Source: Terrimonas sp937888905
GTDB taxonomy: Bacteria > Bacteroidota > Bacteroidia > Chitinophagales > Chitinophagaceae
DNA: 64,000 nt
Assembly (NCBI GenBank): GCA_937888905.1
Contig: CALATA010000003.1
Coordinates: 1 to 64,000, forward strand
Direction of reading: 5' to 3'
In this document: piece by piece, positions 33,819 through 42,073 of the stretch
Numbering within the stretch: the first letter of the stretch is position 1
How the letters are laid out: every line of letters begins with the position of its first letter
The notes under the pieces: model-generated
The model's database searches: none
The model's input: the letters and a program-made list of their open reading frames with translations, nothing else
What the model was told of the DNA's origin: nothing
Position numbers and translations under genes: made by a program

Positions 33819-34271
33819 GGCAAATCCACACCGCACATTTTTCAAATCCACACCGCCCAATAATCAACTTAAGTATTGCAATCAAGCAACTGTTACAATT
33901 GACACTGAAAGTTGCTTGATTTTCAATCACCACAGGACGGCTTACTGAACCTGGAAACAGATATTAAACAAAAAAAACAACCTCAATTGAAGGATATTTT
34001 TGTCCCAAAAATGTCCCTTATCTGTCCGGGTTTGTTCAAGTTCGATCTTAGGTAATTCGGAGATACTTAAAAAAATCAATTAGTACACAAGGGAAATGAC
34101 AATGCTTGGATCACGCAGTTCTTTTTAAATTAAAATATAAAATAAACAAAAACCAAGGTGAGTGTGCGGTCTCGATTTTATTAAAAAGTATAAAAAATCC
34201 AATAAAACCCTTTGGCAGTAAGGGTTTGAAGTTTTTTTTTATAAACCTATTTTGGGCGGTCTGGATTTGCC
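33819..34271. mobile_element. Possible non-autonomous mobile element or its remnant (imperfect terminal inverted repeats)
   Basis: An AT-rich 453-bp stretch without any supported ORF. The left end carries two copies of CAAATCCACACCGC (33819-33834 and 33843-33860). The right end (34252-34271) is the inverse complement, matching the second left copy in 17 of 18 positions. Inside are a 12-bp hairpin (33880-33921), three TGTCC iterons with 11-bp spacing (34001-34028) and a hairpin followed by T9 (34205-34240). No flanking target-site duplication was identified by eye. Alternatives are a structured regulatory region or an old integration site. This fills the gap between tsaD and the permease gene. 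Confidence 0.45.
34205..34240 (+). terminator. Terminator-like hairpin in the 33.8-34.3 kb segment
   Basis: Perfect 8-bp stem AAACCCTT / AAGGGTTT with loop TGGCAGT, then GAAG and nine Ts. No upstream gene on the plus strand explains it, so it may end a non-coding transcript. Confidence 0.55.
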
Positions 34272-34282
34272 ACTTTTATTAA

Positions 34283-35539
34283 CTATTTACTCCGTATCGC
34301 CACTACCGGGTCCATACGGGCGGCTTGTGAGGCGGGAATGATGCCCGCTACGATGCCGACTACCACGCAGATCACGAATGTCCAGATCATGTTGTCGACA
34401 GAAATGAAAACGGGGAAATCGAGCGCTCGCGAAAGTATCTGTGCTAACACAAATACCAGGGTAAGTCCGATAAGGCCGCCGATGATACAGAGAAAGGCTG
34501 ATTCCAGCAGGAACTCGGTAAGGATGATGCTTTTTTTTGCGCCGATCGCTTTTTTCAAACCGATCTGTGAAGTGCGTTCCCGTACCGTCACAAACATAAT
34601 ATTGGCAACGCCAAACAAACCAACGATCAGGCTGATGCCGCCGATAATGGCACCGCCGATATTGAGGCCAACAAAGGCTTCGCTTACGCTTTGGCTGAGA
34701 TCATTAATGTCGTTCAAAGCGAAGTCTGCTTCCTGTGTAGGACTTAGTTTATGAATAGCACGCATAGCGCCGGTGAGTTCATCTTTCAATGCCCTGCTCG
34801 GAACATTGTCTTTGCCCTGTACCAGAATAACGGGATCCGACTTTAATTCGTTCATGATGTTGCGTGCAAAGCGATAAGGGATGATAACACTCTGGTCAAA
34901 GTCCCATCCGCCGATCATCTGTTTACCTTGTTTCTTTATTACACCCGCTACCAGTAATTTTTTACCACGAATGGTTACCTCACGGCCCACGGCATAATCA
35001 GTAGCGCCCAATAATTTTTCTGCCACATCATGACCTAATACCACCACGGCACTCCCGTAATTGAATTCAGGATCAGAGAGATAGCGGCCCCAGGGAATTT
35101 CCAGTGGCTGGATATTTTCGAAATCATCGCTGACGCCATAGATATTTACGTTATTGAGCAATGTGCCGCGGTATTCAACATTGTCCGTTACCTGGATGCG
35201 GAAAGCCACATACTTGGCGTAGGAGGTCCTGTTTTTGATCTGCTGGATTTCGCCATACTTTGGAACCGGCCGGTTTACAAATTTCCACCAGGGATAATCG
35301 GGGCCGCCACCCGCAGTGTAATCCCATTTATCTACATAAATAGTATTGGAACCAAGCGAATTGATTTCGTTCTGAATATTCTGTTGCAGGCTGTTAACGG
35401 TGGCCAATACACCAATGATGCAGAAGATGCCGATGGTAATGCCGAAAAGCGACAGGAAGGTACGCAGCTTGTTTTTCCAAAGCTCCTGGAGCGCCATGCG
35501 AAGACTGCTGGCCATGATCTCAAAGCTGCGTCTGATCAT
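34283..35539 (-). CDS. ABC transporter permease (MacB/FtsX type)
   Basis: A 418-residue membrane protein with the MacB layout: TM1 near residues 20-45 (LRTFLSLFGITIGIFCIIGVLATV), a periplasmic MacB_PCD domain (about 50-270), then three C-terminal TM helices of the FtsX domain (GAIIGGISLIVGLFGVANIMFVTV; RTSQIGLKKAIGAKK; and two more). These proteins do not transport through the membrane but couple cytoplasmic ATP hydrolysis to periplasmic work, such as efflux or lipoprotein release. No ATPase is adjacent, so it would rely on one encoded elsewhere. The 66-bp gap to the subtilase gene leaves an operon uncertain. Confidence 0.88.
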   Translation of the reverse strand: MIRRSFEIMASSLRMALQELWKNKLRTFLSLFGITIGIFCIIGVLATVNSLQQNIQNEINSLGSNTIYVDKWDYTAGGGPDYPWWKFVNRPVPKYGEIQQIKNRTSYAKYVAFRIQVTDNVEYRGTLLNNVNIYGVSDDFENIQPLEIPWGRYLSDPEFNYGSAVVVLGHDVAEKLLGATDYAVGREVTIRGKKLLVAGVIKKQGKQMIGGWDFDQSVIIPYRFARNIMNELKSDPVILVQGKDNVPSRALKDELTGAMRAIHKLSPTQEADFALNDINDLSQSVSEAFVGLNIGGAIIGGISLIVGLFGVANIMFVTVRERTSQIGLKKAIGAKKSIILTEFLLESAFLCIIGGLIGLTLVFVLAQILSRALDFPVFISVDNMIWTFVICVVVGIVAGIIPASQAARMDPVVAIRSK

Positions 35540-35605
35540 GTAACGAAATTACCGTTTGCTGCGGGAGCGACGAAAACAAATTTTGCCGGAGGTCGTTGAG
35601 GCGGA

Positions 35606-37612
35606 TTACCGGAAAAGAAACTTCGTTTTGCCGATGACGGTATTCTTATCTGCTACGCGAATGATATAAGCACCGCGGGCAAGCGCACCGGAAGGCAGAT
35701 TGAATATGGCACGGCCTGTTCCTTTGCTCAGTTGCCATTGTGCCATCTGGCGTCCTTTAAGGTCAAATAAAACAACATTGAGTTGGGAAATGGCGCCGGG
35801 AGTTTCGACTACCAGGTCTATATGATCACCGGTGGCGGGATTGGGCTGAACGACGATACGTATATCCGTTACTTCCGGATCCGGATTGACAGGTACGCAT
35901 GATTGTGTCAGTGTTGCGCTGGCAGTATCGATGTATACAGCGGTAAAACCTGCCGCACTGGTATCGATGATCTGACGGATCCGGTAACTGATAACGGCGC
36001 CTGACTGTTGCTGGTTAATTGTTTCCTGGAATTGATAAGTGTGATTGGCCAATACGGTGCCGGCTTCGGGCTGCCGTTCTGCTATTTTGGTAAACGAATT
36101 TTCTCCGGGCAATTTGCGTTCGATCTCATATTTCATTGCATTCACATCCTTGCTGTGCCAGTTAAGTGTGGCAACGCAATTGCTGAAGCTCAGATCGGAA
36201 CTTGCATAATCTGTAACCAATGAACCGAAAGCCTGTTTCAGATTGGGAATGCCGTACCCTGTGCGGTCATCCGGTGTAGATGAGCGATGACCGGAGTTGC
36301 GGAGCGCGTTCACGATTTTCATGTTGTTGAATTCGGGAAAGCCCTGCCAGAGACAGGTGCCCATACCGGCCATATTCGGCGCGGCAAAGGAGGTGCCATT
36401 TCCAACCCCAACTGTATTTGATGTGGTCTGGATCATTGCCTGCCAACCAACGGATGCAACATCGGGTTTTACGCGGCCATCGGCGGAAGGGCCATAACTC
36501 GAACTTGGCCAGACTGCACTGTTGGTATTAACGGCGCCTACGGCAATAACGCTGTCGCCATCTGCGGGCGTGGCGATATAATGCCAGGAGTTGGTGCCTT
36601 CGTTGCCTGCCGAATTGAATACCAGCAGGCCTTTGCGTACTGCAGCGGCGGCGCCTTTCACGATAGTTGAATTGCGGCCGTTCATATCTGCATACGTATA
36701 ATTGAATTGCGCGCGGTCGAAATCATAATAACCGAGAGAAGAAGAGATCACATCAGCACCTACACTGTCTGCACGCTCTGCCGCACAAACCCAGTTGAAC
36801 TCTTCGATTGGATATTCGGAAGCGGCATCTTCGGTACGATACAGGTGAAAAGAAGCTTTTGGTGCTTTGCCGATAAATTGCCCGGGGATATTGGCTGCAA
36901 TAGTAGACAGGCATTGCATGCCATGCACATGATCTTCCACTACGCTGGTTTCGCGGGCAACAAAATCCCAGGTGCTTAAAACCTGTCCGTTGATCCGGAT
37001 GCTGTCGAAAGATCTTAAAGAAGTATAATTGAGGAAGCCTGCATCCAGCATGGCTATGTGCATGCCCTGGCCTCTCAGGCCGATGTTGTGCAGGAATTCA
37101 CCATTGTGAAGATGTATCTCGTTATAAGAGCCTGTTCCGTAGTCAAAGTAATCCGCTTGTACACCCTGTGTGCCGAACTCGCGGCCGGCAACGGGTGTGT
37201 AAGGCTGAACAGCTTCATAGCGGTCGACCTGTCTCATTTGTTGCCTCGCGGCAATGCCCGAAACAGACTGCACAAAACTGAAACCTTGTATAGTAGTGAT
37301 AGCGGCGGCATCTGTCGTTTGTATAGTTACCTGGTTCAGCCATCGGGAGGCATTCAGCACTGTTACGTTGCTTACGCTGCGGATTTGTGTAAGATAAGCC
37401 GGCGTAACAGGAAGATCGGCGCTGTCTATGGCAATGCCATAACGTTGGCGTCTCGCAATCGCTCTCGGCGAAAGATATTGCGAGGGATTGGCCAGCGTAA
37501 AAGAAGCGTTACCCTTATTCTTTAGTTGAATGGTATAGCGGGTAAGCTGTGCCTTGCCGGCAGTACTGAAAAGCAACATGAACAGCGGGCATAGCAGAAA
37601 TCTGATCTTCAT
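35606..37612 (-). CDS. Secreted subtilisin-like (S8) serine peptidase with T9SS type A sorting domain
   Basis: About 668 residues. Signal peptide ends at AGKAQ. The catalytic triad blocks are MHIAMLDAGF (Asp), EDHVHGMQCLSTI (His) and GNGTSFAAPNMAG (Ser), so it looks active. A fibronectin-like stretch follows. The last about 80 residues (VVQPNPATGDHIDLVV ... LFDLKGRQMAQ ... GAYIIRVADKNTVIGKTKFLF) are a Por_Secre_tail-type type A signal, so it should be exported by T9SS and cut at the surface. ATG 37612 is chosen over an upstream start at 37645. It lies 11 bp after the upstream lipoprotein gene, so the two probably form an operon. Confidence 0.92.
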   Translation of the reverse strand: MKIRFLLCPLFMLLFSTAGKAQLTRYTIQLKNKGNASFTLANPSQYLSPRAIARRQRYGIAIDSADLPVTPAYLTQIRSVSNVTVLNASRWLNQVTIQTTDAAAITTIQGFSFVQSVSGIAARQQMRQVDRYEAVQPYTPVAGREFGTQGVQADYFDYGTGSYNEIHLHNGEFLHNIGLRGQGMHIAMLDAGFLNYTSLRSFDSIRINGQVLSTWDFVARETSVVEDHVHGMQCLSTIAANIPGQFIGKAPKASFHLYRTEDAASEYPIEEFNWVCAAERADSVGADVISSSLGYYDFDRAQFNYTYADMNGRNSTIVKGAAAAVRKGLLVFNSAGNEGTNSWHYIATPADGDSVIAVGAVNTNSAVWPSSSYGPSADGRVKPDVASVGWQAMIQTTSNTVGVGNGTSFAAPNMAGMGTCLWQGFPEFNNMKIVNALRNSGHRSSTPDDRTGYGIPNLKQAFGSLVTDYASSDLSFSNCVATLNWHSKDVNAMKYEIERKLPGENSFTKIAERQPEAGTVLANHTYQFQETINQQQSGAVISYRIRQIIDTSAAGFTAVYIDTASATLTQSCVPVNPDPEVTDIRIVVQPNPATGDHIDLVVETPGAISQLNVVLFDLKGRQMAQWQLSKGTGRAIFNLPSGALARGAYIIRVADKNTVIGKTKFLFR

Positions 37613-37623
37613 GATGAAGCAGG

Positions 37624-38406
37624 TTAGTTGTGATCGATCATCCACATTGTAACGCCAAAGCCTGTGTAGGTGGGGTTGGCCGAACTGGAATTGTTCTGGT
37701 ATTCCCAGAGATGATATTCTTTATAGACCAATCCGATATCGCGCGAGTAGCGTTCAACGGAACGTTCTTTCGAAGCGATGCTGTAATTGGGTTGTATCGG
37801 AAGGTTATGGCTTTCGTTGATCTGTTCAACGCTCAGCACATCGGTATAAGTACGGTTGTCGTAGCTGAAGTCCTGGAATGTATCGTAATAGAAATCCCAG
37901 TTTTTCATATCGTCGTCGACGCTGAAAGAATAATAACCACCATAAGGATTGGTGGGAAGATAGCGGTTACCTTTCCAACTGAAACCTTCGCGGAGCGGCA
38001 CGTGCAGTTTGATCACGCGCTGGTTGTCGTCAGTAATTTCTGTCTGATCACTGAGAGAGGTTACCATGAAAGATCCGCTGGGTGTCCAGGGTTGCGTTCC
38101 GTTTTTGTCCCTGATATAGCGGTATACGCGGTAGGAGGGGCGGCCAAGGTTATCGTTGATCTGTGCATCGACAACGTGTTTTACCTGGTAGCTGTGGATT
38201 TCCACGTCGCGGTTGAGATTGGTAAAAACGGTAGAGTCGAGGCGGTAAACGATATAACGTCCTGGTTCCAGCGGAAGGTATTCGCTCATAGCGGGTGCGG
38301 TAAAATCTTCATCCTTATTGGAACAGGCACTGAATCCAATGGTCAGGAGCAGCGCGAAGGCGGCGGTAAGGGTTTGCAGCAATTTGCGGGGGGCTGAATT
38401 TGTCAC
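37624..38406 (-). CDS. Lipoprotein of unknown function
   Basis: A 260-residue exported protein with a lipobox (TIGFSAC, Cys at about 28) and a GTG start. The rest is beta-rich with many aromatic residues (YRVYRYIRDKNG, GYYSFSVDDDMKNWDFYYDTF, WEYQNN). I do not recognise a Pfam-level domain. Short Tyr-rich lipoproteins like this are common in Bacteroidota. It is upstream of and closely linked to the T9SS peptidase gene, so a role in its surface display or in peptide uptake is possible but unproved. Confidence 0.75.
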   Translation of the reverse strand: MTNSAPRKLLQTLTAAFALLLTIGFSACSNKDEDFTAPAMSEYLPLEPGRYIVYRLDSTVFTNLNRDVEIHSYQVKHVVDAQINDNLGRPSYRVYRYIRDKNGTQPWTPSGSFMVTSLSDQTEITDDNQRVIKLHVPLREGFSWKGNRYLPTNPYGGYYSFSVDDDMKNWDFYYDTFQDFSYDNRTYTDVLSVEQINESHNLPIQPNYSIASKERSVERYSRDIGLVYKEYHLWEYQNNSSSANPTYTGFGVTMWMIDHN

Positions 38407-38502
38407 GGATCGAACTTTTTTAATAAGACAACCGGAAGGACCAATTTGTGGCCTGCCGCGATAAAACTACAAACAAAAACCCGTACGTGGAAGCGATGGC
38501 GT

Positions 38503-39612
38503 TCAGATGGTTCTGCGGTCTGCATGAATGTGTCCGCCTGCGATCACGTCGTCGCCTTCGTAGAAGACGGCGCTTTGTCCGGGTGCGATGCCCTTGGCAG
38601 CCTCGTAAAAACGTACATTGACAGTATTGTTTTCCCCCGGATAAAGGTTGGACAGACCGCCTTTGTCTTTATAGCGGATTTTGGTAACAGCTTCCATACC
38701 AGGTGTTATGGTGTCGTATTTGATCAGGTTGAGTTTGCCAACGGTCATTTCAGTTTGTTCGAGATCGGTTTCGTCGCCGAGTACGACGGTATTGGTATCG
38801 GGATCGATGCGGGTTACGAAAACTGGGCGGCCGAGCGCGATATCCAGGCCTTTGCGTTGCCCGATGGTATAAAATGGGTATCCTTTGTGCTGTCCCAGTA
38901 TTTTGCCGGTTTTATCAACAAAATTGCCGCCGTTTACGCGGTCTTCGAGTCCGTCCACGCGGCGTTTCAGGAAACCGCGGTAATCGTTATCGGGTACGAA
39001 ACAAATTTCGTAGCTCTCGCTTTTTTTGGCGAGTTCAGGATAGCCATAATCCAGCGCCATTTGACGAATCTCGGTTTTATGATAGGGACCGAGGGGCAGT
39101 AGGGTGCGGCTGAGGAGGTCCTGTTGCAGGCCCCAGAGAACATAGCTTTGATCTTTGGTATCGTCAACGGCTTTGCTGATAACAAAGCGGCCGTTGTCGT
39201 GCTGGCGGACCTTGGCGTAGTGACCGGTGGCGATGAAATCGCAACCGAGGGCGTCGGCTCTTTTGAGGAGCGCGCGCCATTTGATATGGGTGTTGCAGAG
39301 AACGCAGGGGTTGGGTGTGCGGCCGGCCATGTACTCATCTACGAAATTTTCCACGACAAAGCCACCGAATTCCTCGCGGATATCGAAAATATAATGGGCA
39401 AAGCCGTGCTCCACGGCGGCCTGTCTGGCATCGTTGAAGCTGTCAACGTTGCAGCAGCCGGTTTCCTTTTTGCCGCCGCCGCTGCCGGTATAATCCCAGG
39501 TTTTCATGGTGATGCCGACTACTTCATAGCCCTGGTCGTTGAGCATGAGTGCGGTGACGGTGCTATCGATACCGCCGCTCATGGCTACCAGTACTTTTCC
39601 CTTTCTGCTCAT
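38503..39612 (-). CDS. mnmA: tRNA-specific 2-thiouridylase MnmA
   Basis: A 369-residue MnmA with the PP-loop AMSGGIDSTV near the N-terminus, the catalytic-Cys region NPCVLCNTHIKWR, a second Cys in YEICFVPDNDYRGF, and the C-terminal GQSAVFYEGDDVIAGG. It thiolates U34 of Lys, Glu and Gln tRNAs. The ATG at 39612 is preferred to an upstream start at 39696 because family members start at the PP-loop block. A TAnnTTTG element (TATCTTTG) lies 21 nt upstream. Confidence 0.96.
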   Translation of the reverse strand: MSRKGKVLVAMSGGIDSTVTALMLNDQGYEVVGITMKTWDYTGSGGGKKETGCCNVDSFNDARQAAVEHGFAHYIFDIREEFGGFVVENFVDEYMAGRTPNPCVLCNTHIKWRALLKRADALGCDFIATGHYAKVRQHDNGRFVISKAVDDTKDQSYVLWGLQQDLLSRTLLPLGPYHKTEIRQMALDYGYPELAKKSESYEICFVPDNDYRGFLKRRVDGLEDRVNGGNFVDKTGKILGQHKGYPFYTIGQRKGLDIALGRPVFVTRIDPDTNTVVLGDETDLEQTEMTVGKLNLIKYDTITPGMEAVTKIRYKDKGGLSNLYPGENNTVNVRFYEAAKGIAPGQSAVFYEGDDVIAGGHIHADRRTI

Positions 39613-39633
39613 GATTGAAAAATTTGCAAGCCG

Positions 39634-39641
39634 CAAAGATA
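39634..39641 (-). promoter_or_regulatory. -7 element of mnmA
   Basis: TATCTTTG on the minus strand, a perfect TAnnTTTG match, 21 nt before the ATG at 39612. A TTG at the right spacing was not found. Confidence 0.45.
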
Positions 39642-39903
39642 CGATGAAAAAGGAGATGTGGGGAAACGGAAGTTTAAGGGTTGATAAGGAATGCAATGCA
39701 AGAAAAATACTCGATTCCGAACGTTTTTTACCCTTGGAAACGGCCTCCCTGATGTGCGATATTGCACTAAGAAACGGCGGTTGGCCACTGTATCTGCTGA
39801 TCTCTGTCGTGGAAGGTGGCTTGTAAGCAGAATATAAGTACTAACTTGCCGTTTCTTTTTTAGTTTAGCAATATAATAACACGACACTAAAATACTGAGT
39901 ACT

Positions 39904-40344
39904 ATGATTAAGTTACAGATTATCGGAAATCTCGGAAGAGACTGCGTGGTAAACACGGTTAATGGTAAGAATGTGATCAATTTTACCGTAGCGCATACGG
40001 AGAAATATAAAGATGGCCAGGGCAATAACCAGGAACGTACGACTTGGGTTGACTGTGCCTGGTGGACGGATAGAACGGCGGTGGCTCAGTACCTGACCAA
40101 GGGCAAGCAGGTATATGCTGAAGGACAGCCGGAAGTGCGTACGTTCACGAAGAACGACGGAACGAACGGTGCATCTCTGACTATGCGTGTAAGAGAAGTG
40201 CAATTGTTGGGTGGTCGTGCTGAAGGTGGTCCGGCTCCTTCATCCGGAGGCTATAACAGTGGTGGTAATCAGACAGCAGCTTCAGGTGCCGGTGCTATGT
40301 CAGCGAATGATGTGACAGAGCCGATGGATGATCTTCCATTCTGA
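39904..40344 (+). CDS. ssb: Single-stranded DNA-binding protein
   Basis: A 146-residue SSB. The OB fold runs from IKLQIIGNLGRDCVVNTVNGK through NFTVAH, and RTTWVDCAWWTDRTAVAQYLTKGKQVYAEG. A Gly/Ser/Asn-rich linker leads to the acidic tip MDDLPF, which binds partner proteins. It coats ssDNA in replication and repair. It is a single gene followed by a strong terminator. Confidence 0.95.
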   Translation: MIKLQIIGNLGRDCVVNTVNGKNVINFTVAHTEKYKDGQGNNQERTTWVDCAWWTDRTAVAQYLTKGKQVYAEGQPEVRTFTKNDGTNGASLTMRVREVQLLGGRAEGGPAPSSGGYNSGGNQTAASGAGAMSANDVTEPMDDLPF

Positions 40345-40378
40345 TAAGGCAACGTAAAATATAAGATAGTAATAGAAC

Positions 40379-40405
40379 GGCCCCTTCCTCCGTGAGGGGC
40401 TTTTC
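40379..40405 (+). terminator. Intrinsic terminator of ssb
   Basis: GCCCCT / AGGGGC stem with a 9-nt loop followed by TTTT, 34 bp past the ssb stop. Confidence 0.8.
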
Positions 40406-40859
40406 TATGTCCGGAAGTGAAGAAGCGGAAAACAGGAAAACCGGGTGAGGGGACGAAGGCTGCGTATACTGACTGTGATCGGGGCGGAGATCAGGGTTTT
40501 GGAAAGCAGGAGTGTGGGACGGTTTTTCTGAAAATAGCTCCCGTTATTTTAGGACTGGCAGACGTGCCGGCGACGAAGAAGAAGGGGATGTAAATCCTTG
40601 GGGGCATAAAGGGGTATGGGGGACAACTGGGGAAACACTGGTAAAGGGGATACGCTTTTACTGATGATCCGGTTGAATGAGAAAATGAAGGATTTGAGAA
40701 AATCCAGGGAAATGTCGTGCCCGCAACTCAAAAAATCCATCTGCTCCCGGCTATTGTTGCGGCGAATCGAATCGGTGCCGCGGCAACCAAAGCCGGCAGC
40801 CATTCACAGTCCGCATCTCGCTCCCTGCCAGCGGCTCTCACCGTTTCTTGCCTTCCGCT
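40406..40859. other. Intergenic region with no supported gene
   Basis: About 450 bp between the ssb terminator and the Ldh-family promoter. Short open frames exist on both strands (for example 40616-40879), but their composition is irregular and they run into the promoter of the next gene. No RNA gene or repeat was recognised. Confidence 0.5.
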
Positions 40860-40867
40860 TATATTTG
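40860..40867 (+). promoter_or_regulatory. -7 element of the Ldh-family gene
   Basis: TATATTTG, a perfect TAnnTTTG match, ends 4 nt before the ATG at 40872. It supports that start and predicts a leaderless mRNA. Confidence 0.5.
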
Positions 40868-40871
40868 CGGC

Positions 40872-41963
40872 ATGCCTGAACAAGTTTTCGCCTACGATCA
40901 GTTACTTGCCTTTACCAAAAACGTTTTCCATAAGATCGGATGCCCGCCGCAGCAAGCCGACACCGCCGCCCGCGTTCTACTGTCCGCCGATATGCGCGGC
41001 GTCGATTCCCACGGCGTTGCCCGCCTGAGCGGATACGTAAGATTATGGGAAGTGAAACGGGTAAACGCAATTCCCGATATCAAGATCATTCACGAGTCTC
41101 CTTCCACAGCAGTCGTCGACGGCGACAGCGGACTCGGACTCGTCGTAGCGCCGTATGCCATGAACGTCGCTATCGAAAAAGCGAAACAGGCAGGCACCGG
41201 CTGGGTAAGCGTGCAAAACAGCAATCATTTCGGTATAGCCGCCTGCCACGCCATGATGGCACTCGACAACGACATGATCGGTATCGCCATGACCAATGCA
41301 AGTCCACTCGTAGCACCAACCTTTTCGATAGACAAAATGCTTGGGACTAACCCGATCTGTGTGGCAGTGCCCGCCGGCACCGAACCGCCCTTTGTTGCCG
41401 ATCTCGCTACCACCACCGCAGCAAACGGTAAACTCGAAATATTGCAACGCAAAAGTCAACCCACACCGTCCGGATGGGTTCAGGATAAGGATGGGCAACC
41501 TTCAACCGATCCGCATATCCTGAAACAAGGCGGTGCATTACTCCCGCTCGGCGGCGATCGCGAACACGGAAGCCATAAAGGATATGCATTGGGGGCTGTC
41601 GTTGATATTTTCTCTGCTTTGTTAAGCGGCGCCAACTATGCACCGTGGGTGCCTCCGTTCCCCGCATACGTTCCCATGCCTTCACAACAACCCGGCAAAG
41701 GCATCGGCCACTTTTTCGGTGCCATGCGCATCGACGCCTTCCGCACAGCAGATGATTTCAAGGGACATATGGATAACTGGATCAAAGGTTTCAGAAACGC
41801 CCGTACCTCCGATCCTTCACTTAACGTACTCATCCCCGGCGACCCCGAACGTGAAATGGAAGTATACCGCGGTCAACACGGAATTCCATTGTTGCAATCC
41901 GTTGTCGACGATCTGGATAAACTTGCCGGTAACATGGGACTTGATCGCCTGAGCAATTCGTAA
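40872..41963 (+). CDS. Ldh family (malate/L-lactate/ureidoglycolate-type) NAD(P)-dependent dehydrogenase
   Basis: A 363-residue type 2 malate/L-lactate dehydrogenase. Motifs are LLSADMRGVDSHGVARLSGY, GTGWVSVQNSNHFGIAACHAMMA, a short MLGTNPICVAVP, and the C-terminal GSHKGYALGAVVDIFSALLSG. The His in VDSHG and the basic residues of the nucleotide site are present. Possible substrates are malate, L-lactate, ureidoglycolate or a sulfonated analogue; the sequence alone does not decide. An upstream frame to 40848 is excluded by the promoter element. Confidence 0.85.
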   Translation: MPEQVFAYDQLLAFTKNVFHKIGCPPQQADTAARVLLSADMRGVDSHGVARLSGYVRLWEVKRVNAIPDIKIIHESPSTAVVDGDSGLGLVVAPYAMNVAIEKAKQAGTGWVSVQNSNHFGIAACHAMMALDNDMIGIAMTNASPLVAPTFSIDKMLGTNPICVAVPAGTEPPFVADLATTTAANGKLEILQRKSQPTPSGWVQDKDGQPSTDPHILKQGGALLPLGGDREHGSHKGYALGAVVDIFSALLSGANYAPWVPPFPAYVPMPSQQPGKGIGHFFGAMRIDAFRTADDFKGHMDNWIKGFRNARTSDPSLNVLIPGDPEREMEVYRGQHGIPLLQSVVDDLDKLAGNMGLDRLSNS

Positions 41964-41993
41964 ATACTTACGCTCGTGTGGTATAGAAAAAGG

Positions 41994-42024
41994 TTGCGGC
42001 AGAAATGCTGCATCCTTATCTTTG
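41994..42024 (+). promoter_or_regulatory. Predicted promoter of the aspartate kinase gene
   Basis: TTG at 41994-41996, a 20-nt spacer and TATCTTTG at 42017-42024, a perfect TAnnTTTG. This is the best full -33/-7 pair in the window. The leader to the ATG is about 45 nt. Confidence 0.65.
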
Positions 42025-42073
42025 CAACCACATTTTTTTTATTCCAGTTTAAAATCAAGGGAGGGGGGAACAA

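Noticed and set aside
33819..34271. Integron attC or CRISPR leader
   Set aside because: Too long for attC, no core site pair GTTRRRY, no integrase or cas gene; inverted ends fit a mobile-element remnant better.
40549..40879. Short open frames on both strands between ssb and the Ldh-family gene
   Set aside because: Irregular composition, no recognisable domain, and overlap with the predicted Ldh promoter; not supported as genes.
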